From Berghia stephanieae (taxonomy: Eukaryota > Mollusca > Gastropoda > Nudibranchia > Aeolidiidae), in NCBI GenBank assembly GCA_034508935.3, contig CM067445.1, positions 8,120,792-8,184,791 on the forward strand: a stretch of DNA of 64,000 nt, in the 5' to 3' direction. The notes under the pieces are model-generated. The model worked only from the letters and a program-made list of their open reading frames with translations. It was not told the origin of the DNA and did not search any database. Below, in pieces: positions 34,271 through 48,200 of this stretch; position 1 is the first letter of the stretch, and each line of letters starts with the position of its first letter. The position numbers and the translations under genes were made by a program.

Positions 34271-34918
34271 ATATTAATCATTACTCTTGGATTTCATGTA
34301 ACCCCAAGGTTAAAATCAGTAATATGTCGGATTGAAGCCTTTGCCAAAAGGTGAAATAAAGATAAAATGATAGAAAATATTTATAGATGAAAGAATTGCC
34401 AGATGTAAAAAATTCACAGAAATTCACAGTCAGAGTCAGAGAGCCACTGCCTGGTAGAGAGGGAGAGAGAGAGAGAGGGGGAAAGAGGAGAGGAAGGGAG
34501 GGAGAGGGCGAGAGAGAAAGGCATCAGTGTACGCCTTCTGGGTCAATGGAGTGGATAAAATAGTAACACAGACACATATTAAAATTAAAATGAGATGTTT
34601 ATTTATTTGTAAGAATTTGTAAAACAGTCGGGACATCCATTCAATATCTGTGAATGTTTTCAACAAGAATTTAAATATTACCAAATTGACTCTTGCCTTG
34701 TACACAAGACAAGGGACTGGATTGAAAATATGAAGGGTCTGATTAAAACTAGAAATGGGCGTTAATCCACTGAATACAAATATTTGTACTAAGTGAAATG
34801 AATTCCTATCCTTTATACTTTTGTTGTTATAGACAGTAGCGACTCTTTAATCCAGAACTCCACAATCTGAATGTCTCAATAATATGGACATGTTGCCTGA
34901 TGGGTGGGGTGGGTTACC

Positions 34919-35200
34919 GACATCCCATAGTGGGCAGGGAGTTACTTGCTGTGTCTTCTATACCCCTCTATCTGTTTTCCAATTGCTTTCTGTCTTTGTC
35001 TTGGAATGAGACTACTTAATTTTGTCCCGACCATGGCCAGAGAACTTGACTGGGAGGGAAACAGTCGAATGTATTGTTATAGTTTTGGGAGATGATATTT
35101 GATTTGTAAACATTTGAGTGTATTCCTCATGGTGGAATCTTGTGCTGGTGAGTGGATGAGACTTTTAGGTGATCTCAAACCCACTAGACACTATTAGGGC
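34919..35200 (+). mobile_element. SINE family B copy 4, 3'-truncated
   Basis: From CATCCCATAGTGGGCAGGGA to GATGAGACTTTTAGGTGATC. The 3' domain is missing. It lies just downstream of PIGA. Confidence 0.75.
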
Positions 35201-35302
35201 TCCATATAAGCACATCCTATAAATATTGATGACAATGACACGTCATATTTTCCATTTGATGCTCTGTGATAAAATCTGTCAGAATATTTGTGCTCCATTC
35301 TC

Positions 35303-38300
35303 TCATATTGATTTCTTCTTCACAGTGTAAACATTGACATCTACAGCTTTTTCTATTGTCTGAAAAAAACAAACAAAACAACACCAAACGAATAAATACA
35401 AATATAAAATATAGAAATGAATAAATACAATGAGACTTAAAATCTATTCAGAATATGTCATTTTTGTTAATCAGGGGCCTAATTCATGGACCGGGACTAT
35501 GATAGTCTTGGACTATAGCAAAGTCTGAGACTTTGTAGTCCAAGACTTTGGGAAGTCCGAGACTATGAAAAGTAAGTTATTCATGGAGTCTGACTTTGTC
35601 CCTGACTATCAAGTCTTGGACTACGTGTGCGAAGTCTCAGACTACAGAGGTCAATCTATTTTAAACTGGGGATTCCTTGGAAATGTCTCACAAAACGTGA
35701 TAGAAATGTGTTACTTTTACAGCTGTGAATGTGTCATGCGAAGTAGCACAGAAATTAAATCATATCTATTTCTTCTTCTTGGTTGTTTTGATCGGTTTCC
35801 CCCCACCCCAATAATAATGTAGTTTATTTATATTTTGCACCCAATCCTTTAGACAATAAAGCTCTAGGCTCGTAAGCTACTACTGCAAATACAGAACAAA
35901 CCCGCATTTGCAGCACTACTGCAAATAACTAAAATGAATGATATCTACGATTTGCAGTACTAATGCGGATAACGAATACGAAAGCTATCTACTATTCGCA
36001 ATACTAATGCGAATAGAGGAAATCACTATTCGCAGTACTACTGCAGTACTACTGCGGATAGAGGTGGCCTTTATTTTTCTTTTGTGTTCATGTCAGCTTG
36101 TTTTTAAAACAGAACACTGACCAACAGTATGATTTGCAAACCCTTTATCAAACAAAATAAAATATCTTACATGATGAGGCCAAATCCACTCCAAAAAGAA
36201 GAGTATAATGAGATTTAAAATCGATGTCAAGATGAATAATTTTCCACTCACACTCCCACATGCAGAGTACCTGAAAGGTAAAGACAATCAGTTATAAATT
36301 GTTGAATAAAATGGATACATCGCTCTTGCATTATCATATAATACTCATCCCCGATTGTCTTCATTGACAATTTGTATGGAAACTCATTGAAACGGCATGG
36401 TGGCAGGGGAGGCAGGGTTGCGCTCAGGTATGATCTCCTATAGCTGGGACCAGTGCTGATGGTGACAAAAAGTGAAAAAGTAGGAAAATGTTGAATGATT
36501 CCCAATGTCAAATGACCGATCGATCATTACGTTACGTCTAAGCAGATTTTATAAATAATCATTTGAGTCACCAGGTGATACAATTACCCATACTTTATAA
36601 AAGGTTTGCAACTTAGACCTATAGCAATCTGTAAAGAATAATTATATTACACTGCAATCTGCTTAAGATAAACTCCCTGGGACCAGAAAAAAGGTTTATC
36701 TTATTCAAAACTCAAGGGGAACAACCCTTCAACGATACAAACATGTAATTCATTAGTTATCCCCCTTTAATAAATACACAATCCCAGAAAGTCAGCCCAG
36801 CTCCCAGTTAAGCTTAGCTAAACTAAAAGTGACTTTTTTTACTACTATTATTTGGCCTTAGAATCACCTTTTACAATGCAACAGGTATACGATGATCTAA
36901 AAGCTTGAAAAGGCAGTCTGAGAATAAAAAAAGATGATTTAGTGAGACTTTGATTGTACTCCCGGTCTATCCCAGTCATGCAGATCCAGATTGATGAGTT
37001 GATCTTTTCTGGACTAGCTGATGGAAGGAATTTATCTTAAGAGTTTTAATTACTTATGATTTATAGCAGAAAAATGGGGCCAGCATCAGAGTTTATTTGA
37101 AGTGAGAGTTTATCTTACCAGGACTGCAGTGTAAATATAAAGTTTAGACTTGCCAGTAATTCTTCTTCTTCTTCTTCTTCTTTTTCTTCTTCTTCTTCTT
37201 CTTGTGGATACCTCCATTAATGTTGAGGATCACTCCACAGTTTGTAGAGTATTACATTTTAAACTGTGCTCGTTGGGAAAATTTTAACATGGTCAGTATG
37301 AAACAATTTTGACTCCCAACCCTACTTTTTTAAAAACAATATATAATTAGTCAGTTTTGTTCATTTCTAAATAGCTTTCATATATCTCAGGTGAATTCCT
37401 TACTTTTGAAGTCGAATACTTGTGTCAGCCAAAGGCACCTCCATAACCAAATTATAGACTTTTTCTGTTCTCTGGGCCACATTTCTCCAGGAGTACAAAT
37501 CCTTTATCCTTTCATTCATTTCAAACGGATCTAGGTACTGCCCGTTGATTTTGTCTTCTATGGCCTGGGACAGCTCAGCAGTTAGAGCTAAGCATTAGAA
37601 AAAAATGTGAGTGTAAATTTATAAAGTAGATGCGAATGGGATGCTGTAATCCATGGTGGAAATATAGAATAGACAGGAAGTTCTATAATTATAAAATATC
37701 AAACTTGGTTAGCTTTTACAGAGACAAAAGTAAATGGACAGGGATTGTGTTTGGGTAAAAATCAACAATGGAAAGATGATGATGACAGTGTATTATTATA
37801 ATGACAAAAATACCTTCAACTGTAGGTTCAGCCAAGTATATGAGATGTGGAGGAAGCACCTCTGATATCCCCCCAACTTTAGTACTCACAACCTGCAACC
37901 TGGAAACATTTAAACAATAGAACAGTAAGCAACAAAAAAATCAAAATGAAAATCACTAACATCCATTAAAAAACCCCAAACATATTGCTATTTTTCAAGA
38001 TCTTATTTTTGATTTGTCCATATCAGAGATTTAGCACAAAATTTGATATAATTTTAAAATCACAAAATAACGCTGTTTCAGTGGAGACAGCTTGTACTGC
38101 CTTCGTCTGTAGTGTAGCTCGGAGAGAGTTACAGGGCATCAACAATTAAATTTGGAAAACAACAAAGTCTTAAGATGCTTTTAAGAAATGAGATGAAAAC
38201 AATAGAATGAGATAAAAACACAATATTGACCAACTTGTAAAAAAGAAAATTGATATCTATACTATTGATTTTTGTTTTTGTTTGTTGCTTTAGGTCTCTT

Positions 38301-41300
38301 CCAACACAATTGAGGTTATATGAGAGACCGCTGAAACAAAAAAAAAACAAGCAATCTAACAAAAATAGTACAAATGTAAATCAAAATCATAACCTAAAGA
38401 TATCATAAGCTAAATTATAAATAACCAAGAACAAACAGGCAGAAGATTTACAGAAAAAAAAATATCCCCTGTCAAAAATACAATCACAAACCAAAGAAAC
38501 AGGATAGGCTAGTAAAGAGAAGAAGAAACGACATCACTATCGGATCGTACACCCATGCGAACATCATAGATATATGATTCAAGGGTGATGCTCCCATCCA
38601 ACCACCCGCCTATACTATTGAGATTACTTACCCACAACAAGCAGCCTCAACTATGGCTATACAGAAAGCTTCAGTAAGAGACGTGTTTAACATAATGTCT
38701 CCTTGTGTCAATACCTGTTTAAAAAGATTAATGGATGGATGTTTATTAAACGAAGTAAAAGAAAGGAAAAAAAAAAAAAAAACAATCAACACATAATACA
38801 CTAACACAAAGACTGACTAACAGTGCAAATTGAATGAACCCATTACATTCTATACCGCAAGAAACAGCCTCATGAAATTCCCAAATCCTTAATCTTAATC
38901 CCGCTGAGTTTCTAAACAGGTCATCCCAACCATTCCGTAACTGCCATAGAGATATGATTGCTATATCCCTAAAAAGTGGTGGGTATCATTTTTAGTACTT
39001 TAATTTAGGGTCAAGACAATTAAATAAAGTGAAAGGAAGCAAACCCTGAAAAATAAGATGGCCCAAAACTCTACATTACCATTAAATTGAAAGGAATTAA
39101 TCGCTTTAATATGCCAAATATTAAAAGTCATTCACATTTTTTAGCATCAAACATTCAACTCAAATCTATCCATTACGATACTTTAGGACTAAAATTTGTA
39201 CTACTGACTGCAGTTATTTGATATTACATCAAATTATCACACACAACAAAGAAATCAACCCAAAACCTATTTAAAGTTTGACATGGAGGTCTTTACTTTA
39301 TTCAAATGGAATAAATCTAGAACAATAAAAATAGTAATAACAACAACAAAAACAATCATTAAATAAAAAAATAAATTATCATCATTATCAGCACTATCAT
39401 GACGATTTAAAATATGCATGCTGTAGTGATTGAATGCTCACCTCCCTGACTTTGGTATGAGGTAATGACCCCAGCATATGAACACGATCCAACAGCTGAC
39501 ATTTTTCTCTCACTTCCTCTAGTAAAATTCTCTTGGGACCATCTCCTCCTTCCGGTATTGAAAAAAAAAATAAAAATCATCAATTAAGCCTTTTCATGTT
39601 GTTTTCAATTTTACTTCAAACTGATGACCTACACCATTATACTTGGACCAAGAACCATAACTGTGAAGAGAGTCTGGTTATTGAAAGTGGATAGGTGTGC
39701 GATTATAAATTATGAAAAATGAAATCAAGTCTTGTCATTTATGACTTAAAACAAAATGGGGAAAAAAAAGAAGAAAAAATGATGGTAAAGATATGGAGAT
39801 CACTCATACTGAAAATTCACTTTAAAACATTGAGTAGGATTTCAATAAGAAAAAAGAAGAGACAAAAGAAAATAAAAAATTCTATAAACCCACATTGGGA
39901 AATGTTAATGGCAAACGGTCACTGGTATGACAAAATGTTTTCGTAATCAAAATGATGGCAATATCACATATTAACAAGATTCACTTCCCTACAAATAACA
40001 AAACAGAGTAGAAGTCTGATGACATCTTTTTTTTTTTTTTGTTTGTTTGTTGCTTTAGGTCTCTTCCAACACAATTGAGGTTATATGAGAGACCGCTGAA
40101 ACAAAAAAACAAGCAATCTAACAAAAATAGTACAAATGTCAATCAAAATCATAACCTAAAGATATCATAAGCTAAATTATAAATAACCAAGAACAAACAG
40201 GCAGAAGATTTACAGAAAAAAAAATATCCCCTGTCAAAAATACAATCACAAACCAAAGAAGCAGGATGGCTAGTAAAGAGAAGAAGAAACGACATCACTA
40301 TCGGATCGTACACCCATGCGAACATCATAGGAATATGATTCAAGGGTGATGCTCCCATCCAACCACCCGCTCTGATGACATCCATCTAATCTTGTAAGTT
40401 TGTCATTCAAAAAGAATTGTCAGCAGAAAATAAATACATTATATAGTTATATTTTTAATAAAAAAAAAGAAATGATTTTTTCAGCCAGGCCAAATCGCAA
40501 CAAACCCGATAGAGTAATTTAAAACCATCTCTCCCAAACAACAAGGTAAAGGAAATGTTACTCACCAATAATAAACTGAACTTGTGGGTATTTCTTTGTA
40601 ATGGGTGGAATCAATCCAGCTAGTAAGTCCATACCCTTTCTGTAGACCAAACGACTTACAACAATGATAGTAACTGGAAAGAATCCAATCGGTTTGATTT
40701 TATTACAGTTTAAACAACAATGTTCAAATGGAATGGAAGCTTTTATTTGATTAACGAAGTCAGATAATGCAGACGTTTCGTTTGTTTCGTTTCGGGTTTC
40801 AATAAAACATGATGGATGAAACACAAAAGACAAACATCTTTAGTATTTGATTCATCATGTTTTGTTGATAAAGGGGAACCAAAAACATCTGCATCATCTG
40901 ACTTTGTTAATGATAGTGAGGTTTCCATACCATTTGACTATTGTTCCTTCTTTTTGAGCTTCAAGCAGCAACATTCGTCATGGGTCCATGTTAGGAACTT
41001 TCAAAACCACTGAAAATTTTATGGGCTATTGTCAATCGTACCAAACTCTTAAATCCATATGTAACATAACCAATTATCTTAATATTATTTACAAAGGTGG
41101 CCTAGACTTTCTTACTCAGATCGTAGAATCATGCAGATGAGATTCAGTTCTCAGATTTCTTCCACGGAAAATTCCCTGACAATGTGACGATCTTCAGAAA
41201 TCACAGGAAAATTCGTGGAAACTGAGCCCAGGGAATTTCGTGGATCCGCGGAAAACATTGACCCCTGATTTGTATAAATACAATTCAAAGATCAAAGTGA

Positions 41301-43792
41301 GAAAATATGAGATATTCTACATGGCCAATGTATTTAACAAAGCTAAATTTAATTCTCAGTAATTTTAATATTTCTGTTATTACTGAAAACAACACAATTG
41401 TTTACATTTCATAGACAATAAAAATAACTGATGATTAAGTTTTGAATAGGATAAGGCATAAGACAATACAATTCTTCTTCTTCAAGTCTCTGCTTGTCCA
41501 GGCTTCAGGGGCATCATGAGTGACAAGTGTGTACAGCTATTGACAACACATCTAGATTTCCAAAAAGCACGATTGCAAGGCCTTTTAAACACTAAGTACA
41601 TGAAAAATGCTGGTTGACAAATATTGATTTGGAAACAATGTCTTACTTTTGTCTTTGTCCCTTTTAGATGGGTCTGGTGTAAAAACTGTTGGATCTACAG
41701 CATTTGGTATGACAGAGACAAGAGATGGCGACATATTTGCTCTTAAAACTGTGTTTTCTTTGCTGTCATGAGAATGGAAATACAGATAATTAAAGTCACT
41801 TAGAACTGAAATATATACCAGATCAATTATGATGATGATGATGATAATGATGATGATGATGATGATGATGCAGACTTCTACTGAATCTTTATACCTAGGA
41901 AACACCTAAATACACAAAGGTTATTCTTTCGACAACCATTAATTGTTAATCAAAAAATATCTGTAATTTGATGTAAATATCATAAAAAGGAACACAACCC
42001 ACAACTAGCGAGGAGAAATCAAATTCCTACACGAATCCCATATGTTGTATTTTTCATTTACTATTGCCATATTCAAAACAATTTCCATATAATATAATCC
42101 TTGGTGCCATTTTTGAAACATCCCTGATTTAACTCATCATTATAGTTATAGTGGTAACACTGTTTCATTTCACCCATTCTTGTATAAAATATCTTACCAA
42201 GTATTAGACACACAAATACTGTGAGTACAGTCGGCAAGAGAGAAATTCAGAATTTTATTGGTGAGAATTGAACTGGCATCAGCAAAACCAAACAAGGAGT
42301 GGTCTGTGAAGACTGTCCTTAGTCCCATCGTCCTGGCGTGAAACATTGCCTCGTGGCCTAAAGTGGAAAAGGCCTTAAAATGAAAAGAATAACAAATTAT
42401 ATAATATATATAAACTAGAGCATTTATTCATATAGCGCAATATCCACTAAACATGCTCAACTCAAAGCACTTTTCAAGGGGCCGCTAACTATCAGCAACA
42501 CTTAACATGCAGAATGAGACACGATGCTTGATAGGCAATATTACAATTTTTTTTATTACAGAGACAATAGTGTTAACGGCCAGGTACTCATTTTACACTT
42601 GAGTACAGTGAGAGAATGTGAGTAAAGAGCCCTTTCCAAGGACTCAACTATGCACCACTCAGAGCAGGACTCGAACACCAAAAGCAAATGTCATACCACT
42701 AGACCACACCGCTACACATGCATATTATGAACTCCTGACAAGAAGTAAATCTCATAATGTCTAGAAGAACTAAATGAACCAAGAAGTGAATAATAATATC
42801 AGATTTCCATTCAAGTTGAACCAAATGGACTGTTTGTCTAATATTTGCTATTTTGGTTTGTTGTTCAATAAACACTTTCAAAGTTCTTTAATCTCCTCAG
42901 TACTCAAATGAGTGTGACCTTCACCTTGTTATTCAAACATCAAGAGACAAACCATCTGTATATAATTCTATTTGGTATTCAATTGTAGGAAAGAGGGCCA
43001 CTACAAATACATCTAATAATAACAGGCTATATATTGTAAAAATTAGTATGTTTTCAAAAAAGTTATTATTACACCAGGGGTCCTCAATAGCTCAGTTGAT
43101 AGAACACTTGCTTCACATGTAATGGGACTGAGATCGATCCTGAGTGTATCTGCTGATATTTTTTAGTGATCCCTCTGTCCACCCAGCAGTGATCGGGTAG
43201 CTGGATCTGTGAAATTTGGGAAAAAGTACTTTACAATAAATTAGCTTATATCTAAAGGGAAGCAAGCAATTGCTATTGGCCATCTCATGCTATAGATACC
43301 AGGATAAAATAATATAAAATTGGAGGTCAAAACTCACGGAATGTGCATGCACTATCTGTATATCCTCTCGTATGAAAATGTTCCTCAATAATGCAAAGGT
43401 GGAGAACAGTGTTGGCAAAACACATTGATTGTATATGGGTGGGAATGGCAAATAATATACCTGAGGAAAAAAAAAGAGTATATAATGCGACAATATAAGA
43501 TTGAACTAAAACTTGATGCAAATAAAATAAGACGAGCCAAAAATTCTGTGGTTGTAATCAGAAAAAATATGTATTTAAAATTTTGATCAGAAAACTTGTC
43601 CTTCAAATATCTGTCAATTACAATAACCTTAATCTTTTAATAAATACCTCTCAAACCTAGGACTTCAAAGTGATAATGATATAAATTATAATAATCGTAA
43701 TGATAAAAGTGATGATGATGATGATCGTGATAATGTTAACAACAACAACAACAACAATAATAATAACAATAATAATAATAATAATAATAATA

Positions 43793-43841
<49 letters not shown>

Positions 43842-45163
43842 GACCACAAATGATTTTTAATAATAATCTATTATATATATAAAGGTTTGGGGATCAACAT
43901 TGTTCCATACAGCCAAGGTTAAATTTCTATCATGAGGCACAGAAATACTGCAAATCTAAAGATTATAAGACTACTTTTCACAGATTTATATACGAGTAAC
44001 ATGCAAACTGCTCTTACATTAATCTAATAAAATATTGCTCGTTGATTTGCAATGCTTATTTATAACATCTGCAAGGGCGTAATCATTCACCACCATCCCG
44101 CTGGACAGATCCCTGAAAAGAGTCGTCTCTATCAATGAGTACAGCTGGCCAGATGGAGATTTGCAATGTAAAATGACCAAATAAGTGCACATTGATCTCG
44201 ATCTGTTTTAGTTTCCACAATACAGTTGTATAATAATTAAAATAAATGAATGCTAGTTCATAATAGCCTTTATTTCAAAAGACACATAAAGCATAAAGGG
44301 AGGTAGCACCCTTGTTTATTACATTAAAAAAAAAAGAATTTTGTTTTTTGTTTTTAACTATTCAAATACAACGATTTAGCAATTAAAATTTTATTTTAAA
44401 AAAATAATGTGTATGGATTTTTAAAAAAATAGTCAGTACAAGGACATAAAAATTGAAGAAAAAACCAGTGTCCATCTCCTCACTCGGGCATTGTGATTGG
44501 TCATTTTACGTTGCGAATCTCCATCTGGCTGGCACCCCATTGCCAAATTCATTTACTCGCACCTACACATTTTACTTAACCGATTTTGATCGTTAACAGA
44601 TTAAAAGATTCATCCTGATTTATTATAATTTCCACAATATGATAATAATATTATAATAGGTAAAATAGATGAGTGCATGTTTGTAATAGCCCTTATTTCC
44701 CCACAAATATAGTAATAATAAAAAAAAAAAAATTAAAAAAAAAACAACAAAAACAAAAAAAAAACAAACAAAAAAAAAAACATAATAATAATTTGTTTGT
44801 TTGTTTGTTGCTTTAGGTCTCTTCCAACACAATTGAGGTTATATGAGAGACCGCTGAAACAAAAAAACAAGCAATCTAACAAAAATAGTACAAATGTAAA
44901 TCAAAATCATAACCTAAAGATATCATAAGCTAAATTATAAATAACCAAGAACAAACAGGCAGAAGATTTACAGAAAAAAAAATATCCCCTGTCAAAAATA
45001 CAATCACAAACCAAAGAAGCAGGATAGGCTAGTAAAGAGAAGAAGAAACGACATCACTATCGGATCGTACACACCATGCGAACATCATAGGTATATGATT
45101 CAAGGGTGATGCTCCCATCCAACCACCCGCCATAATAATAATAATAACAACAACAACAACAAC

Positions 45164-45254
<91 letters not shown>

Positions 45255-48200
45255 GACCAAAGTATTATTATCTTTATATCATTAGCTGCTTCTAACACTA
45301 AAAATAGTTTGGCATTCCTACCTTTATTCCATTTGAAAGGAAACGTATTCCTTTACGATCACCATAAGCATGTGTGATAATAATGACCTTGTGATTTCTT
45401 TCCAATAAACAGGAGGACAGTTGATAGATGTGGCTTTCCACGCCTCCCATATTTGGGTAGAAGAAATCTGAGACCATGCTTAAATACAATTTGAAAAAAT
45501 AAACACAAACAAAAAGAGGCTGTCGTTAATTCTACTTTACAAAAAATCAAAATTTCTAAAATCTGAAATACAAATACAATATTAATATTAGACAATGTTT
45601 GAAAATGCTAATGAAAAGGTGAAAATAGGAAGGTTTCAGATGGGAACAATACAGACAGTGGACGTTTTGGGTACAAACCCTTCGTCACCACAACAATAAA
45701 CAAAGGAACGCTGAAATCAAATAAAACAACAAAATGTAGTCAGAACTTCGAAGCGTTTGTACCTGACACGTCCATTGACTGTACTGTTCCCATCCGAAGC
45801 GTTTCTATTTTGACCTTTTCATTAGTAGTTTCATGACCCCAGGCGTCCAGCAGCCCCTACGGCTCTCTACTAGACGATTCTTGGTCATTTTGTGAAGTCT
45901 TCTTTACTTATATAATAATAAACTGAATAGCCCTTGCAATACCCTATGTCATATAAATACCAATAAGAATGGGTAAATAAAAGACTGAGACAATGATAGC
46001 AAAAATGTAAGTCTGTACATAATTGCCTCGTCCAGATGTTAATTTTTGTGACCAATATCCAACAGAATGACAGTTGGTTCTGAGAATGACTGTCAAGGTT
46101 GACGGTGTAATTCAAATTCTGTCCACTCCACCATTTTCTTATTTTCAATACGACTCCTATAAGTTTATATAATGTAGAATTTAAATTATTGCATTTTAAT
46201 TTGACTGAGTTGTTTTTGATGTTTTCTTTGGCTTCTCTTTGTTTTTGTTTCCTTCCACCTTTATTTCCTCTTTTTGTTATTTTTCTGAATGCCTGAATAA
46301 TTCAAAAGATGTCAAAATGTTCACTTTTTCTACAGTCGGTGTATTATTAATTGTGTGTCGTATTGTATGTAGGTGTTGGGGTGAATAGTTATAACAATAA
46401 TTAGGTGTTGTCATTTTCGATGTTCATTGTGGTCGTAATAAAATTACAATAGCTCAGTGTTTTTTTTCTCCTTAAAATTGTAAAACGTAAACAAAAATGG
46501 TCTTAACAGATGACAAAATCCTTGCAAAATTTACAAAACTTTAAAATATTGCTAAATTAATTGTTTAAAATCCACGAAATTACGTCAAAAGCAGCACAAA
46601 GTCATAAGAAATCCTCTGAATATGAAATAAAAATACCAGTAGAGAGTTATAAAAGTCTTACGATATCGGTTATTGTTATGTTTCACTGTTATGTATTTGT
46701 TCACAGATGATGCAACTGTCTTTCTTCAATATTCTGTATTTCTGAAATAAAATTGAGATTGAAAAAGGACAAGGCCTTATCCATTTAACTTCCAATGACC
46801 TCCCGAAGGTAGCTAGCATGGAGGGTTAATGGCCCCTTGGGAGTTCCATCTGAAATAGGGCTGATTCCACGCAGTGCGCAAATTAAACTTCCTTTAAAAT
46901 TTTTTTTATTAAAACAATATTATAGCACTTAATGTCAACAACTGTGTGCTTTGTTCTATTGCTCCCTCACTGTTTTGTGCTTCCCTTCCAGTTGTTTGTC
47001 CCAATCATCACTATGCATGCAACACACATCTCCCTTGCGTCACCCTCGTCTCGTGGCTAATACAATGTAAGTAAGAGATAAGCACAAAAGCTATGTGCCG
47101 CCTTGGCTTTTACAACGGAATAGAGAAAGACAGTCATAGCAGGAAGTTAGTTTTATTGACCTTGACCTGGAACATCTACTATCTGTCATTAATAAAATAA
47201 TTTGGTCAGGGTAGAGGATATAGGTCACAAAAATGATCATTTGGACAAGGCAATCATATGCAGTGGAGATGGAACAACCTGAGGATCTGGTCAGGACAGA
47301 ATTGATTACTAAATAGCTTAATTGTTAATATCATAACAGCTCATACTCATTGTGATTAAACACTAAAATGAAGATCACATTAATTTTAATAAATATAGAC
47401 TTAACAAATGATTTATTGTTTATATAAATATGGAAAGTTTAAAACTCAAAGTAGACTATTTTACTCCCTGACAAGAACCCTTTGACACTAAAAACAAGGA
47501 ACCCCGATTTCAGCAGTCAAAGTAATTTACGACGAAATGGGGTTAACTAATTTTCCATGTACTGTTATTGTCTTTGAGTGTTAGAAGGTAGTCGGGAGTT
47601 TTGGATCCCATTTGAATGTTATAATTAATTCAACTTATTTACAAGTTCAATGTCATTGATATCCTATAGTCATTATTAGACAGAAGCGGTTAATGATTTG
47701 ATTGAATTCACCGATAACAAGTGATACAGACAATGAATTGTAATTTTGCCTAGAACGATCGATGGATGGACTGACTTAACAAATGGGATGCTAATTTAAT
47801 TTTCTCTTTTACAATTTATCAATAAATAACCTAAACATACGCACAAACACTCACACACACACAAATTCAAACACACACACACACAAACACATCTTTTAAC
47901 AGCTTTTTAAAAATCTTTGTTGGAAGTAATCAATGACGCAATGATGCTCTTGGAATATTTGTAGAGATTCTTTTTTTTAAAAAGATCTCTAAGTATTCTT
48001 TTCGTGTAAGAGATGTTGTTGTGAAGGATAAATTTATGACATGCATTCCATTGATATTGAGACACGCAATCCATTGATATTGATAACATTGGTTGCTATG
48101 TTGTGTTTATTTTGAGGGAGGGGTGTGTGAGATTAATGAATTATATGTCAATCAAATTAGGATGTGTGAGTGAACTTTAAAAAAACTTTTGTTATATAAA

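Noticed and set aside
45029-45298. Frame with [18 protein letters not shown] seen at several places
   Set aside because: It is the 5' part of SINE family A and is conserved because the SINE copies are young.
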